A stretch of DNA of 64,000 bases. Source: Hexactinellida sp. DTS-2022 (lineage: Eukaryota > Porifera > Hexactinellida). Shown here one piece after another: positions 34,373 to 49,200 of the stretch; within the stretch, counting starts at the first letter, position 1; each line of letters begins with the position of its first letter. The stretch is taken from the NCBI GenBank assembly GCA_028753945.1, contig JAPNXP010000006.1:1-64000 (forward strand), read 5' to 3'. Below the pieces are notes generated by a model that worked only from the letters and a program-made list of their open reading frames with translations, made no database searches and was not told the origin of the DNA. A program made the translations under genes and the position numbers.

Positions 34373-37300
34373 CTACTCACTGTATAGATTCTCTGCTATG
34401 TCCAGACAGACCTCCTCAAAGCTCTGCTGCAGAATGTCCATGTTATCCGCGCTGAGACGCGCCTTTATCTACGCACAATAATCCCATTATACCATGGATA
34501 TCAGCATATTATACCGTGGGTATAACAACATATTATACCATGGATATATCAGCATATTATACCGTGGGTATAACAACATATTATACCATGGATATATCAG
34601 CATATTATACCGTGGGTATAACTTGTATGATAACAAGGGTATATCCGTATATTATACCGTGGGTATAACTTGTATGTTAACAAGGGTATATCCGTATATT
34701 ATACCATTGACCTGTAAATCTCTTCGTTATAAGCGGATAATATTTAATGCATTTATTGCTCTGGGGGGAAATCTCCATTTAATTATAAGCGGGTATTTCG
34801 TTATATCCAACTTTGTTATAACGGGAGTTCTCTTTATATTATATACCATTGATATGCGCCAATATTATACCATGATAATATTGGAGTTATATCGTTTTAT
34901 CATATAACCTATATGATACCATAGATATACCAATTAAGAACCATGGATGTACTCACCCCCTCCTGGTAGGATTGTGCGTAGCTGAATAAACCGTACACTG
35001 CGCTGTCCACGTGAAATATATGCGTCTCTCCCTAACAACGGTATTGTGTTAATGGAATGTGTATCTATTTATCTAACGCAAACCTCTTCCAGGAAATCTG
35101 CTGTGTTGAACACTAGACTGTTCTTGTCGACTGTCGGCGCATTCCTAATCCCCTCGTAGTATCTAGGGACACACGCTATGAGACACGATTCTATTTATAG
35201 AATACAGTAGAACCTCGTTAGTACGAACACGGTTATTACGAACTCCGGATAAGACGAACAAATTTGGACCGTCCGTTGGTTTTGGACCGTCCGTCGTTAT
35301 AGAATAACAATTCTATTTATAGAACAGTTACCTTTTGACTCTCGCTTTGTACGTCTGCACTTCTTTGTGATACAGCAGCTTGTTGGTAGGGCTGTCCTAC
35401 AGGGTTACCATATGTGACACATGGAATGTGTGGCTATATATACTTACTCTTGTTATGTACGTGGTTCCGGTGGAACAGCCGTCAATGAATGCCTGCGAAA
35501 TTACCGAGAGAGCCGCGTCGTGTGCGGCGCTCTTTGCGACGTCCAATAGGAATTCAGGATTCTTGAGAAGATTAACCCAGAACCTCAGAGGGACACTGCG
35601 GGATTTGATTGGTCAGATTACACTCAACTCTCGTTATAAGGAAGCCATATAACATTAGTTTGCTTCGTTATAACAAAGCTTATTGTACAGTAAAACCTCC
35701 ACAGTTTTATCGGTCCCAAATTTTTCCCATTCCTTAGACACACGTTATAATAAATCATGAAAAGTGAAAGTTTTGGTTGGTCCCCAGGGTGTTCACTTTC
35801 TGAAGGTTTTACTGTAGTTCCTAATGAGGCTGTATTTGGTATGTTTCCAATTTGAACTATGGTATTTGGACTATATTTCCCCCCGCTATAAGGAAGCCAT
35901 ATAAACTTAGTTGCTTCGTTATAAGAGGAGCTTACTGTGCATAGAATACCAATGTCGCACTACGGTCGCTATGGCTACCTGTTGTTCTTCCAGGTATGTA
36001 GCACCTCGGGATCCTCCACCCCATAGAGAGTCCCCTGGGCGTCCAGAAAGTCGTATAACACCTTTATAGCCCGGGGCACCTCTCCCGCCTTCTCGTCAGG
36101 AAATATATCTTCGATCAGCTGATCGATGTAGCTCTGGAGGATTCTCTATAGAGAGGAACAGCTGTTATTCTCTTACGGAGCTAAAACGTTATGTAACGCT
36201 TCCAAGGGCCATACCAGCCTGTTTGTATTAACAATGGTAAAAGCCTTTCATAGGGAGGGTAGTAATTGCGAGAATTTCAAAGCCCTTAATTCATCTGTGA
36301 ACACATACAGTTAAGCTGTCTATACTGCACTTAGAATAGGTCCCCACATGACTTCCATTTATAATATCAACGGTTGATATCAACCTGTGTATTAGCGGTC
36401 ACCTGTTATACCAGTTATACTGTAGCTATAAGTACCTTAGTGGCGCTAGCTTATACATACTAACTGTAGCTATACCTTGGTAGCGATTAGCTTATACATA
36501 CAGTGTATACAACAGTACTTTAGTGGCGCTAGCTTATAATGTAGCTATACGTACTTATATGTCGTTATACCTTATACGTACAACAGTACCTTGGTAGCGA
36601 CTAGCTTATACATACAGTAGCTATATAAGTACCTTAGTAGCGATTAGCTTATACATACAGTGTATACAACAGTACTTTAGTGGCGCTAGCTTATAATGTA
36701 GCTATACGTACTTATATGTCGTTATACCTTATACGTACAACAGTACCTTAGTGGCGCTACCTAATACATACAGTAGCTATATACATACCTTGGTGGCGAC
36801 TAGCTTATACATACAGTGTATACAACAGTACCTTGGTGGCGACTAGCTTATACATACAGTGTATATAAGTACCTTGGTGGCGACTAGCTTGGGGAGGAAT
36901 ATCTCGGACCCGTACTGGCGGCGTCGGAGAGTGCTCCTCTGCTCCTGGTACTCCTCCACCTCCTCACTCTTCTGCAGGTGGTACACCTTGCTGCTCTCCT
37001 CGTCCAGGCTAAGCAGCCGCGCCAGGCTACAGGGTATAGCCAGTTATCCATGGTACATGTAGTGTATACGTAGTTATAGCTAATGCCGTTAGTGCGATAA
37101 TATTCATTGGGATAACTTTTTTGGCTTTTCGCTACAAGTCTGGTTCTTTTATTATGAACATTCAAGGGACCAAAAATGTGTTCATACTAAGGAGACTTCA
37201 TAATAAGCGAACTCAAAGTACTACAAACCCTATGTAAGTTGTTAAATTGGGACCATAGGGCTTGTTTACAAATGGCAGACATGATTGTAAGCTAATGTTA

Positions 37301-40300
37301 CGTCTTATCTATGCCTACCTAACCTAGTCACGAGTGCATATCACCCTATACCAGCCCGGAAAGCCTACTAACCTCTGTGTGTGTCCGAAGTCGTATATGG
37401 AGGTCCCAGGGTAGTCCCAGACCTGACCCGGGTTGGGCTTGTGTTTCCTGTGTACCACCCCCAGCACCATGCCGCTCCTTATATGGTAGTGCGCCAGGGT
37501 GTTTATGCGTCTCCACTCCTCATCTCCCTCGTTAGTCATGTCGCTGTCTCGCAGCTGGAGTCTCCCGCCCCCGGCAGATCGCAGCTCCACCTCCACGTCC
37601 TATAATAGGAACTGAAACTAAAGCCCTAGTTAGTTCCATAAGCGTACAGTAGAACCTGCATACCGTATGTCCCGAATAAGCGCAGGGTAAATAATAATGG
37701 CATTGCTATGATTCAAAGTAATACGGTCGTTCCAAAGCTTACAGTAGAACCTGTATATTCCGGAATTAAGCAGAACCGACACTTTCCTTATCCCAACGGG
37801 TGTCTGATTATACAGGTTATACTGTACCTACAAATCTAACTACACATGTGTTCACCTAACAGCAAGTCGCAATTAGCTATAAATTTGCTTGCTAATTAAG
37901 CTGCTAATGGAATTAACATTAAATGTTCGCTTAGGGACTGATAGTAACTTGCTATATATCACTGCTAAGGCATACACCACGTATGAATATGGAACTATAG
38001 GTGTTAGTTCCACTCTCACCTCCAGCTTGGGTCTCCTGGAGCACCCCACGCCCCTGTACAGGGTGTCCATAAGCTTTATCTTCGTCTGCGTGATGGTGTC
38101 GCAGTCCAGGAGTTTGCAGGGAAGTCGCGACCCGTCCTCCGCCTCGGCCTCAACCTCTAGTTTCTAAACACACACATTCCTACGCGTTACTATGGTAACA
38201 TGGCGTGCTTATGCCCCCCCATGGTCACATTTGTATTTTGGGTCAAACACGAAATGTACAATTGACTCCGCTTAATAGAGTCCCCTCGGGACCAGGTTAC
38301 TTAGACCCGGTTAAGCGGAGAAATCTATTAACCGATGGCTCTATTAAGCGGAGTCGACTGTTTTGGTGTTTTTCTAAACACAATGCAATTAGGTGATCAA
38401 AAATCTTATTTGAGCCACCAATTTTGCGTTTGGTGGCTTAGTTAATCCACCATAAATTATGGACTATGTGATTTTGTGTATACGTATTATATTTTTCGTT
38501 GCATTATTTGGTGCATCAGAAATTTGTTAAACCGCCGTTGTTTATTTCCTTACATTGAATGCGACTTCCTGTCTCATGAGCTTCTCCTCGGATAGGGAGT
38601 GCGCGGCGCTCCCATTGAGCACGTCCACGGGCCCCGCCTCCAGGTGTCCCTTCAGGCCCAGGAAGAGTCGGTACATGGCCACGCTAGGGGGCCCCTGCAG
38701 GTGAGGGAACAGGTTGAAGGCCAGCCAGTCAGCCAGCAGCTTCTCCGCAACAGACTCAGTCCTATAAATAGCCATAAACCTTGTTAACATCAAACGAATT
38801 ACTTAGAATCTCGTTAGTATGAACACCAGGGGACCGTCATATTGAAATCGCCTTATCCGGAATTCGTATTAACCAGTATTATTTGCATTGAAAGGCTTTG
38901 AAGGGGACTGAAATAATGTTCGCCTTATCCGTAATTCGTAATAACCAATATCAATTGTATTGAAAGGCTTTGAAGGGGACTGAAATAGTGTTCATATTAA
39001 CCGGAATTCGTATTAACCAATATCATTTGTATTGGAAGGCTTTGAAGGGGACTGAAATAATGTTCGCCTTATCCGGAATTCGTATTAACCAATATCATTG
39101 TATTGAAGGCTTTGAAGGGGACTGAAATAGTGTTCATATTAACCGGATTTTGTATTAACCATGTTGCTACTAACGAGGTTCTACAGTATTCATCTATCAT
39201 AATAATTATGACCAAGACAATATCCTTACGAATACAGTAGAACCTCGTTAGTAGGAACACGGTTAATACGAAATTCCGGATAAGACGAACAAACAGTGCC
39301 ACAAAATCAGGTCCCTACAATGTCTATTCAATGGGTATTACTCCAGTTAATACGAACTCCGGGTAAACCGAACAAATTTTTACCGTCCACTGTATTCTAA
39401 CTACGCTATCCCGTTATACCTCCTCAACAGCAGTTTTGATGTGTTCCTGGTTATGTTCCTGTTGATGAGCTCCTCCATAAGCTCGAATAGCACCTCCGTG
39501 AGATACGGCATATCTCCGTGCAGAGCCACCGTGAGGAGACTGGCCACGTTGCACCGGTCCCGGACCGAGAAGTTACGGTTCTCCTCCATGGAGCGGATAA
39601 GGGCGATTAGGAATGTTCGGTCGTGCAGCAGCCTCTCGAACTTGTGTAGTCCAGTCTCGAATAGCGCAGTGTCCATGTTACGCGGCTTCTACATTGGAAT
39701 GTGTTATACAGTCTGTTCTCTCTAATAGTCCACTTATTTACTTGTCCAAATCAACTATTTATATATCTGTAATAGTCCAGATTCTCTAATAGTCCACATT
39801 GGGCCAATTGTCCACTGCTGGACTATTAGAGAGAACAGTGTTATAGCCTAATAACCGAACATACACGTAGTAGGGTATATAACTGTCCCCTATACACTGA
39901 CCGGCCAAAGGTATTTGAACAATCTACTAATGCTATTATGCTGCTAGAAGCTTGGATATATTAATTCCTAATATTGATTTGCCCCTTGGGTATATAACCA
40001 GTGTTTCATACAGGATTGTATGCAAGGGCAATCTGGGAAATGGAAATTCTTAAGGGGAGCATAAATTAAAACTTCGTTGTGTAAGTGATTTTTCTAGGGG
40101 GCAAGTACACACCCCTTGTATGAACCCTGATAACTGTCCCCTAGGGTACATATCTGTCCCCTGTCCCCTAGGGGTACATAACTACTACGTACCTCCACTG
40201 GGTGCAAGATGGGGTGATCCTGTAGCCCCGGGAAGAGAATGCGCATTGCGAACGTTTTGAAGTTGTGAATCGGAATAGTGCCCAGCACCAAGCTGCCCTC

Positions 40301-41253
40301 ATCCAGTCCAATCTGAGTGTTAAGTTCCGTGAATCCTATAAATAGAATAGCAGTAATTAGCCGCATACATATTGACACCTTCATTAGGAGTTTAATCGGC
40401 GAAATATTATGCGCGGCTAGTAAGTTCTCTCCAAAATTACGCACCAATATCATTCTTATTGACCCGGCGCTTATTCGGGGAAATTACTGTAACTATAATA
40501 TACTGTTATAACATCCCTAACTCCTGGATTAAACCTTGATTGTACCCTATTATATCCAGAAAAGAATAGGATTCTGGGGTTAGAAATTAGAATGCTATAT
40601 CTAGTTACTGTTGTCCCCTATTATACCCCTGTTATACCCTATTGTCCAATATTCGGGGAAATACGGTATGTTGGAAACAGGGGAGAGGAGAACCTCAATT
40701 GTCCGACAAACTTGTTCCCCAAGCTCACCCTTGCGACACTTGTCAGCCAGATCGTTCTCAATATCCTCCATCTCTGCCAACAGGTGCTCAGCCTCCTCCC
40801 GCTTAATCCTTGTGCTCCGTCTGCTTCTGCCCAGAAAACAGCAGCACACACACAGGAACAAACACAGCAGACACATACACACCAGTAGCACCACCCCGGC
40901 CCCTATTAGCGGAGCTAGGTTCATCTCTAGAAATGATAGTATGACCGGTTTCTGTGTAATAGTCAGTGTGCTCCTGAGCTCATATCTATTGTTGTTAAGC
41001 CCGATCTCGATCTAGTAGAACTGTCAACAGCATTCCTATGCACACTTCATATCACTAACCTGTATCTCTAGTTCATTGTTTGTTGTTGTTGTTGTTGTTG
41101 TGTTGAGGGAACACCTAATGCCCGTCTCTGTGATTTGGATACTCGAGCAAATGTATGGGTTGACTGTTTGATTGTTGAATGTTTGTTTTATGCTAATTAC
41201 CTCTGATGGCACTCTATCGATGTTTGGAATCTAAACAGAACAAGCTGTAAGCC

Positions 41254-41287
<34 letters not shown>

Positions 41288-43212
41288 ATGTTACCTCAAA
41301 CATGATCTCTGTATCTCCCACTGTTATCGCCTGTTGTATCGTCTCTGCTCCTCCCACAAACATTGGGTTCGGATACAGTTTGAATGCAAACACTTGGAAG
41401 AATAACTGTGTCACATTAGGAACCGCGTCCATTATAAGATCGAAGCGCACGTCTGTCCCTTCAATGGAACTTGTGACGTTATAGAATCCGGCACCCGGAC
41501 ACTCCAGTCTTATAGCCGTACTGTCAGCAGGAGGCGTACATAGCTATAGAGAGAGGGAAATCTAAAATTGCAGCTGTGCCGACAGCATATCCTGGGCCAC
41601 TATGCTATACTAGTGAGTGAGAATCAATTTATTAGAGGCACAGTAGAAAATTATAGCTGTGCTGTCAGTTGGAGGTACGCATAGGTATAGACAGAATAAC
41701 AGCTGTTAAGGCATTATACAGGACTACAGTATAGGTACTCTGTGAAAAATCTAAAATTATAGCCGTGCTGTCAGCAGGAGTGGTATATAGCTAGAGAATA
41801 ACAGCTGTTCAAAGCATGAAATTATACAGGACTACAGTACATGCACACTATGGTATCGAAAACAATAAAAAATCTAAAATTACAGCTGTGCCGACAGCAT
41901 ATCCAGGGCCACTATACTATAGAATAGTTGGCACAGTAAAAACGTGATAAGGAATTATCCAGGAGCACGAGACGCTCCTTTTGGAGCATGATTTTTGGAA
42001 AATTTAATTAGGAGCGCGAAAATTCGGAATCTTCTCCTATACCGTAACATTAATCTGTGATTTAGGCGTATGGAAATTGCATAATACACTAATTAGAAGC
42101 ATATTTACAACGTCTGTATAACACACATCCCTAAGTACAACTCACGGATCTGCTTATCTCCGTCTCTCCCTGCATGAACACTAGCCACTGTGTTAGCGTA
42201 GCCCCTAGATTCCTCCCTCCCAGCTGGTAGTCTATCGCCCCTGCTTCCACAGTGCCTCTCAGCTGCTGCTCTGTCCCCACGCCCCCCAGGTATACATTGG
42301 TGACCTGTGGGTCTGCTAGCACCATGAGACTCTCGGGCAGGTAGGAGGTGTCAACTGAGTCTATGCGTATGCTCATCAGGGGAGAGCTGGGCGAGGGGGA
42401 GGCGCCCATTATGCACACTATCGTGTCTTCTAAGGGCAGATATAGGCAGTTATATACAGCTTGTATGTACAGTGGCATGCTATGTTAAGGCCTGTACATT
42501 AATATACAGGGAACTGTTATATAATCAACCGAACTTGAGTTTTTCCCCCAGAGCACTATAAATGCATTAATTATTATCTCTTATAACGAATATCTGGATA
42601 TAAAGGGATCCAAAGCACTTCGTTATAACGAGAGTTCACTGTAAGTAGCATGGATACGCCATAGTGAGGCCTGAATAGAGTACAGTATATGCGGTTGTAA
42701 GAACATTAAACTGGAAAACGGTTGCCATATACCCCTATATAATTATGTCGGTTATAAGAACACTATATGCAGTTCCCTATAATGTTATTATACCCTGCAT
42801 CTACTGTATAACTGTCTATACCTATAACTGTTACTAACCTGTTGCATTGTATGGCGTATGCGTAATCTCGCACTGCACCTCCCCCGCCGTGACCTCCCTG
42901 CTGCTGCCCACCAGGAGCTTGTCCCCGGAGAGGGTCACACGGGACCCGCCCGTCTGAGGTGTGAAGATAGGGGATATGCGCGTTATAACCGGCTGCGCAG
43001 TCTCGAAACTAGTGTTGCTGAGCGCACTGAGCCCCGCCACCGTCAGGTTAAGCGGGTCAGACCGCTCCTCTGTGGAGGCCTGCAACTGGCACCTCACGCT
43101 ATAGTGGTGAGACAGGTAAACAGTAGACAATAGACAATAGATAAACAAACACTAACTAACTAACTAACTTACAAACAAACAACCAAACTTACTAACTTAC
43201 TGACTAGCTAAC

Positions 43213-43244
<32 letters not shown>

Positions 43245-46200
43245 AACTTACAAACTTACTGACTAACAAACTTACAAACAAACTAACTAACAAACTTACT
43301 ATTTAAATATCTAACTAACAGACAAACAAACAAACTAACATACAAACTAACTAACTAACTAACTACCAAACAAACTTACAAACTTACTGACTAACAAACT
43401 TACAAACAAACTAACTAACAAACTTACTATTTAAATATCTAACTAACAGACAAACAAACAAACTAACATACAAACTAACAAACAAACAAACTTATTAACT
43501 AACTAACTAACTAACTAGCTAGCATACAAACTATCAGTATCTTACTATGTGTTGTTAGCTGTTGTAACAGAGCAGTATATGTCTCCTATCTTCACGCTCG
43601 TTACTCTGCCACTAACAAACATATTGTATCCCGTAACCTCTATCGCCACTGAGCCGCCAACCGCTGTTGAGTTAGGTAGGAACTATGATGCATATGGTTA
43701 ATCGCTATAAGGTGTTAGATATATGTCATATGGTTAATCGCTATTAGGTGTTAGCTATGTCATATGGTTAATCGCTATAAAGTGTGAACTATATGTCATA
43801 TGATTAATCGCTATAAAGTGTGAACTATAATTTATATGATTAATGGCTGGAAAGTGGCACAAATGTGTCGCAACTAACCGCGGATATCTGGGCCCGCGGA
43901 CACATTTCAGAACTTCTAACAATGTTGGTGCTTGCTGCACATGCGCTGCTGCACTCCCCACTCCTGTTGTCAGCACTGGCGCACCAATTGCACTCAGAGT
44001 TTGATACACAACCCATGCAGTCCAACTGGTTGCCGCAGATAAACACGTTAACTACATAGTGCATAGGGAATAATGTTATAAACACGTTAACTATACACAC
44101 ATACATAGGGAATAATGTTATAAACACGTTAACTACATAGTGCATAGGGAATAATGTTATAAACACGTTAACTACATAGTGCATAGGGAATAATGTTATA
44201 AACACGTTAACTACACACACACATAGGGGATAATGTTATAAACACGTTAACTACACACATACATAGGGGATAATGTTAGACAAGTTAACTATAGGGAATA
44301 ATATTTGTTAGTAGCACATAAACAGAGTTTCATATAGGGGGTGGTAGGGAGTGCCTGCTCCTTCAAGTGCCCCCCTAGAAGAACCACTTTCACAACGAAG
44401 TTTTCATTTATGGCCCCCTTAATAATTTACATATCCCAGATTGCCCCCCCCCCCCCCCCCCTTGCATGCAAACCCTGTATGAAACACTGATATAAACACG
44501 TTTAGGAATTAACAGCTGTTGCATTTAGAATCTCTTCACAATTGATAATATAAGTATTCTATTTCCATGAATGAACGAATAATTTAATCCAAAATTATTC
44601 GTTTCCACGAGACCCCTGCTATAAATACGTAACTCACATTCCAATGTCCCCTGATTGATGCTATGGTTGCTGGGTCCCCACACCAGTTGCACACTCCCTG
44701 TACCGTCGGTAGCAAATGTGTCCATCGACACCAGACAGTCGATCTCAGCTGTTGCCCCACTGGTGTTCCTCCAGACCCCAGGCACCCCTCCCCTCCCCTC
44801 TCCCGTTAGAGTGAGCGCACACCTGTACGTGTATACCTATAGACAGTACATTCCATGCTGCCAGTCCGGTTGCTAACTGACTATACTATAGGTACAGACT
44901 ACAGTAGACACCGGTTTTCTACAAATTCTTTGCATAGTTAGAATAAACCATTTGAAAGTAAAAGAAAATATAAATTTCTTACACATTTGGAATTAGAAAA
45001 ACCGATTAGTTAGAAAAAATACGGTTTCTACTGTATAACGGTACATTACAAGCTACCAGCTCCGTTGCTAGCATATAACTCACCAGTGTGGGTGCTGGGA
45101 GGTTGGCGCCCTGTAGAGTTATGTTGCCGACCTCTTGAGCTGCCACTTGTAGCGTGGAGGTGTTGAAAGTCGATAGAACAATGGGACACAATGTAGGGCT
45201 GTCAGTCGGCTAAAGACACACAAATAAATCGGTCTCCTACCAGTGTTTGCCAGAAAATACCACCCCGGAAAAACGGTTATTTCCACCCTGGAAAAGGCAG
45301 TAAATGTAGAAAAACCACTTATGACCGACTATATATGGCTATGGCAAAAAATATTGCAAGAAACTTGGCACCAGATTAAGTGCCAACCCTAAACCTAAAT
45401 GGAATCACACTGCAAGCACTTTGCACTTCAACCGATGCCTGACTGGCACCTAAACAAATCCCTGATTGGAGGCACTATATTTTGGTGAGTTATGATTGAA
45501 GTGCCTCCAAATGAACATGTTGTCGGCACAGCTGTAATTTTAGATTTTTGTCATCTCATCATTATATAGGCTTCACTTTCAATTTCAATTCCGAACCCTG
45601 TCCCCTGTCCCCTTACCTGCACCCATTCAAGTTTCCTTACAAAATAACGCGGCTCGATGAAACCCTGGTTAATACATAATCTGCACAGCTGTTATTTTAG
45701 ATTTTTGTTATGTCATCATCATTATAAAGGCTTCACTTCTATTCTGTCCCCTGTCCCCTTACCTGCACCCATTCCTCCATGAAACAGCTGATTCTCTCTG
45801 CAACACAGCTGCTGTCGTAGAGACACCAGCCACAGGCCGCGGTTGAGGCCACACAGCCGGAGCAGTTGCTATTGAATCCGCACTGCACCAGTGAGTATAG
45901 GAGGGTGTCTCCTAGCCTCGCGTTGTAAGCAGAGGTGCTCAGGTGAAGGCTGTACACTCTCGTGTCTATATACACACATAAACAACAACAACAACAACAA
46001 CAACATACAGTAGAACCTCGTTAATACCAACATCACAACAACATACAATAGAACATCGTTATTACTAACATCAGGGGATGCCAAAATGTGTTTGCCTTAT
46101 CCTAAATTCGTATTAACCGGCATTAGTATTGAAAAGGCTTTGTAGGGGACTAAAATACTTTTCGTATTAACCAGTGTGCGTATCAACCGTGTTCCTACTA

Positions 46201-49200
46201 ACGAGATTCTACTGTATAACAATAACAATAACAACAACAACAACAACAACAGACCTGACTCCGTGAATGAACTGACTCCAGTCGGGACAGCACACGTCAT
46301 ATTAGCGGTCCCATTAACAGGTCCCTTGATGCTGTTGGTGTTCCCGTTAACAGCTGTTACCGGCAGCGTATAGTTAGTGCCTCCTTCCGAGAAAACGCAT
46401 TCATATCCGCCCACAATGAGCTCAGGGAGATTCACAGCCCTCAGCGTAACCTAGATACGAGATAACGGCATTCCTATCTAGTTGCTATGCAACACGTAAT
46501 ACCATTGTTGTAATGTTATCTCATGGGTCTCGTATTTCTATATTCTGAACCGAATAGGAATTTAATTTCTGTTCAATAGTATAGAAATATGACCCATGAT
46601 ATCAATGGTATTATGTTTTACTTAGCAATTACAGTTAACTCTCGTTATAACGAAGTGCTTAGGTGTAAATTCCTTCGTTATATCCGGTTAATAATTAATG
46701 CATTTAGTGCTCTGGGGGAAAATCTCCATTTCGTTATATCCGACTTCGTTATAACGGGAGTTCACTGTATACTGTAACCTGTATACACAGTTAGTTAGTC
46801 TAGTGCTCTATGGGATAATCTCCATTAGGTTAAGAGCGGTTATGTCGTTATATCCGCTATGTTATAACGGGAGTATTACAGTGTGTGTATGGTACGTACG
46901 TTAGTATCTCGGTTGAGAGGGGAGGTGTCCGGGGTTACGCTAGTGACGGCTAGGCATGCGCCGCTGTCCGTCTGTATCCACCTGCCTACTAGCGCGTGTT
47001 GGGAGCAGAGAGAGCGGCGGCTGCACTCACTCTGCAGGCTGCACCAGCCGCACAGCGGGTCCGGGTCCGACACACAGTCGGAACAGCTGGAGTGTCTGGC
47101 GCAGTCGTCTAGGGGGATGCGATAGAGAAGTGAGCTCGTAATGGCGAACAGATTGGCGCCCGATTGGTCCCTCTCAACAGCTGTTATTGTGTCCGAGAGG
47201 ACCAGCGTCTCCAGGGGAGGCTGCACCAATACCACTCCATTCAGAAGATACTATAAATAGAACAGCGTTAGTAGTAGGAACACCAGGGGACCGTCTTAAT
47301 ATGTTCTTATTAACCGGAATCACTTGCATGTATTTGTAACTAACGGGTCTACTGACGTCACTATGATTGCGTATTATATCACTATGTTATGTGGGTATAG
47401 AGGCGTGTTGACTCACCTTAGATATGCTATTTCCCCGTACAAGGTATAGGTAGTAGTAGGAGTATCCACTGTCGTTTATCGCTGTTGTTGTAACGTGGGT
47501 CTGTTCCACAGAGACCACAACATAAGAAATGAGCTCTGTTCCACTTGTGACAGTACCTGCATCCAGGAACACTCTGTTTGTATCGCTTTCCCCCACTATT
47601 GTCCACAGATTACACTCTGTGTTGATATTTGGGTCTGAGTATAGCTACATAGAAATGTGATTAGTTTAAGTTCCATAAAGCTCCACTTATTACTTATTTT
47701 CATCAAACCTATTAATTCAAGATCAAGTTATTTTCATTAGAAACGAATAGAGCTGCAAATAGGTCATTTTAATTGGTAATGGCCTTTAGAAACGTTGGAA
47801 AAAGCCTTAGAAAAGGCGTTAGAAACGTGTCACTTCGCGAGACCATTTACACCATTTGTTACTTACCGAGCATGGTAATGTAGCAATGGATCCGAACAGC
47901 GCTTCATTAGGGATACTTCCTATTTCATTAACTACACAGCTCTCGTAGGTATCTCGCATCGCTTGGTTGATGGAGCTGAGCGAGTAAGCACACACTGATA
48001 CCATTGTTAAAAACTTGTACGTTACTACCAAATAGTTTGACTCTGAACTGTCGTTAAATACACTCAATCTCGCGTCTAGCACAATTGGGGTGCCAGCGGT
48101 TACACAGGGTGATAGGATAACCTGGTATAGGGAGTGGAACCTATTTAGTAATAGGTTGTCTGACTCGCAAATGCGAGTGACGCGTATATCCACACCATCA
48201 TCAGACACTATGTAGACATATCCCTCTGCTCGAAGCATAGAAATGTAATTTCTGTTGAAAGAAGTAGATTGAGCAATGGCCAGCAATAACGCATCCAATA
48301 CGAGGTTATTAGCCGCTAGTTGTGTCGCCCTAATCGGGTACATTGGGTTTTGATCAGTCTGTCCAATCGTGATACCATTGCCAGACGCCGTATATAGACT
48401 GGGCACGTTATTAGAGGTGTTAGCAAACACAAGCAGCACCCCTAGATCCACCGCCTCTCCCTGATCTCCTTCCAGGACAAGTCCATCTCCATACCCCAGC
48501 ACTTGTAGTGTGTTAATCTGTGGAGATCAGTATAAATATAGACAGTATCAAGGCTGGCGTAAGCGGTCAAGCCAATAGCCTGGCCACTTTATAACTGCTT
48601 CCGCCACCCTTGATTATACTCTGTTAATAGGAACAAGGATAGGGGGATATCGGATGGGGAGTACAAGGTTTAATTCCCCTAGCCCAGTGGTACCAAGCTG
48701 GGCAGTAGGGGTCCACAGAATGCATAGTATTTGCTATAGATGAACAAATGAAAAAGTTTGGAATTCGCTGCGGCCTAGCCTATACAAATGCGTGCTAGTG
48801 ACTCCGGTTAATACAAACATATTTCTAAGGTCCCCTGGTGTTCCTATTAACATAGTAGTTAGTTTCATATTATAGTTCCTATAACTCACGTCCATGTACT
48901 GACATCTCCCCTTCCTATTGGTGCAACTGCCTACATACCCCATATCATCGTCTACGGTAGAATACACATGTGAGAGATTGATAGTGTCGAACAGAGATTG
49001 TCGCACAGTCAAATCAACAGCCCCGACAGTAATGACTCCACCATACGTGTCTAGTACTACTATTTCATCCCTGTACACCCTTAGCCCGGTTAGTACCACG
49101 ATGTTGTCCCTATTAAGAGCCGAGTCTATATCGATTTGTGCGACCCTCGTTGTGCCTTGTGTGAGCGCCCCTGTCACACAGAGTATCAAGATTAAGTTCA

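Noticed and set aside
43840-44220. 126-aa minus frame with repeated VVNVFITLFPM
   Set aside because: The repeated part is the intronic 41-bp array. Only the end (CGNQLDCMGC onward) is a true plexin exon.
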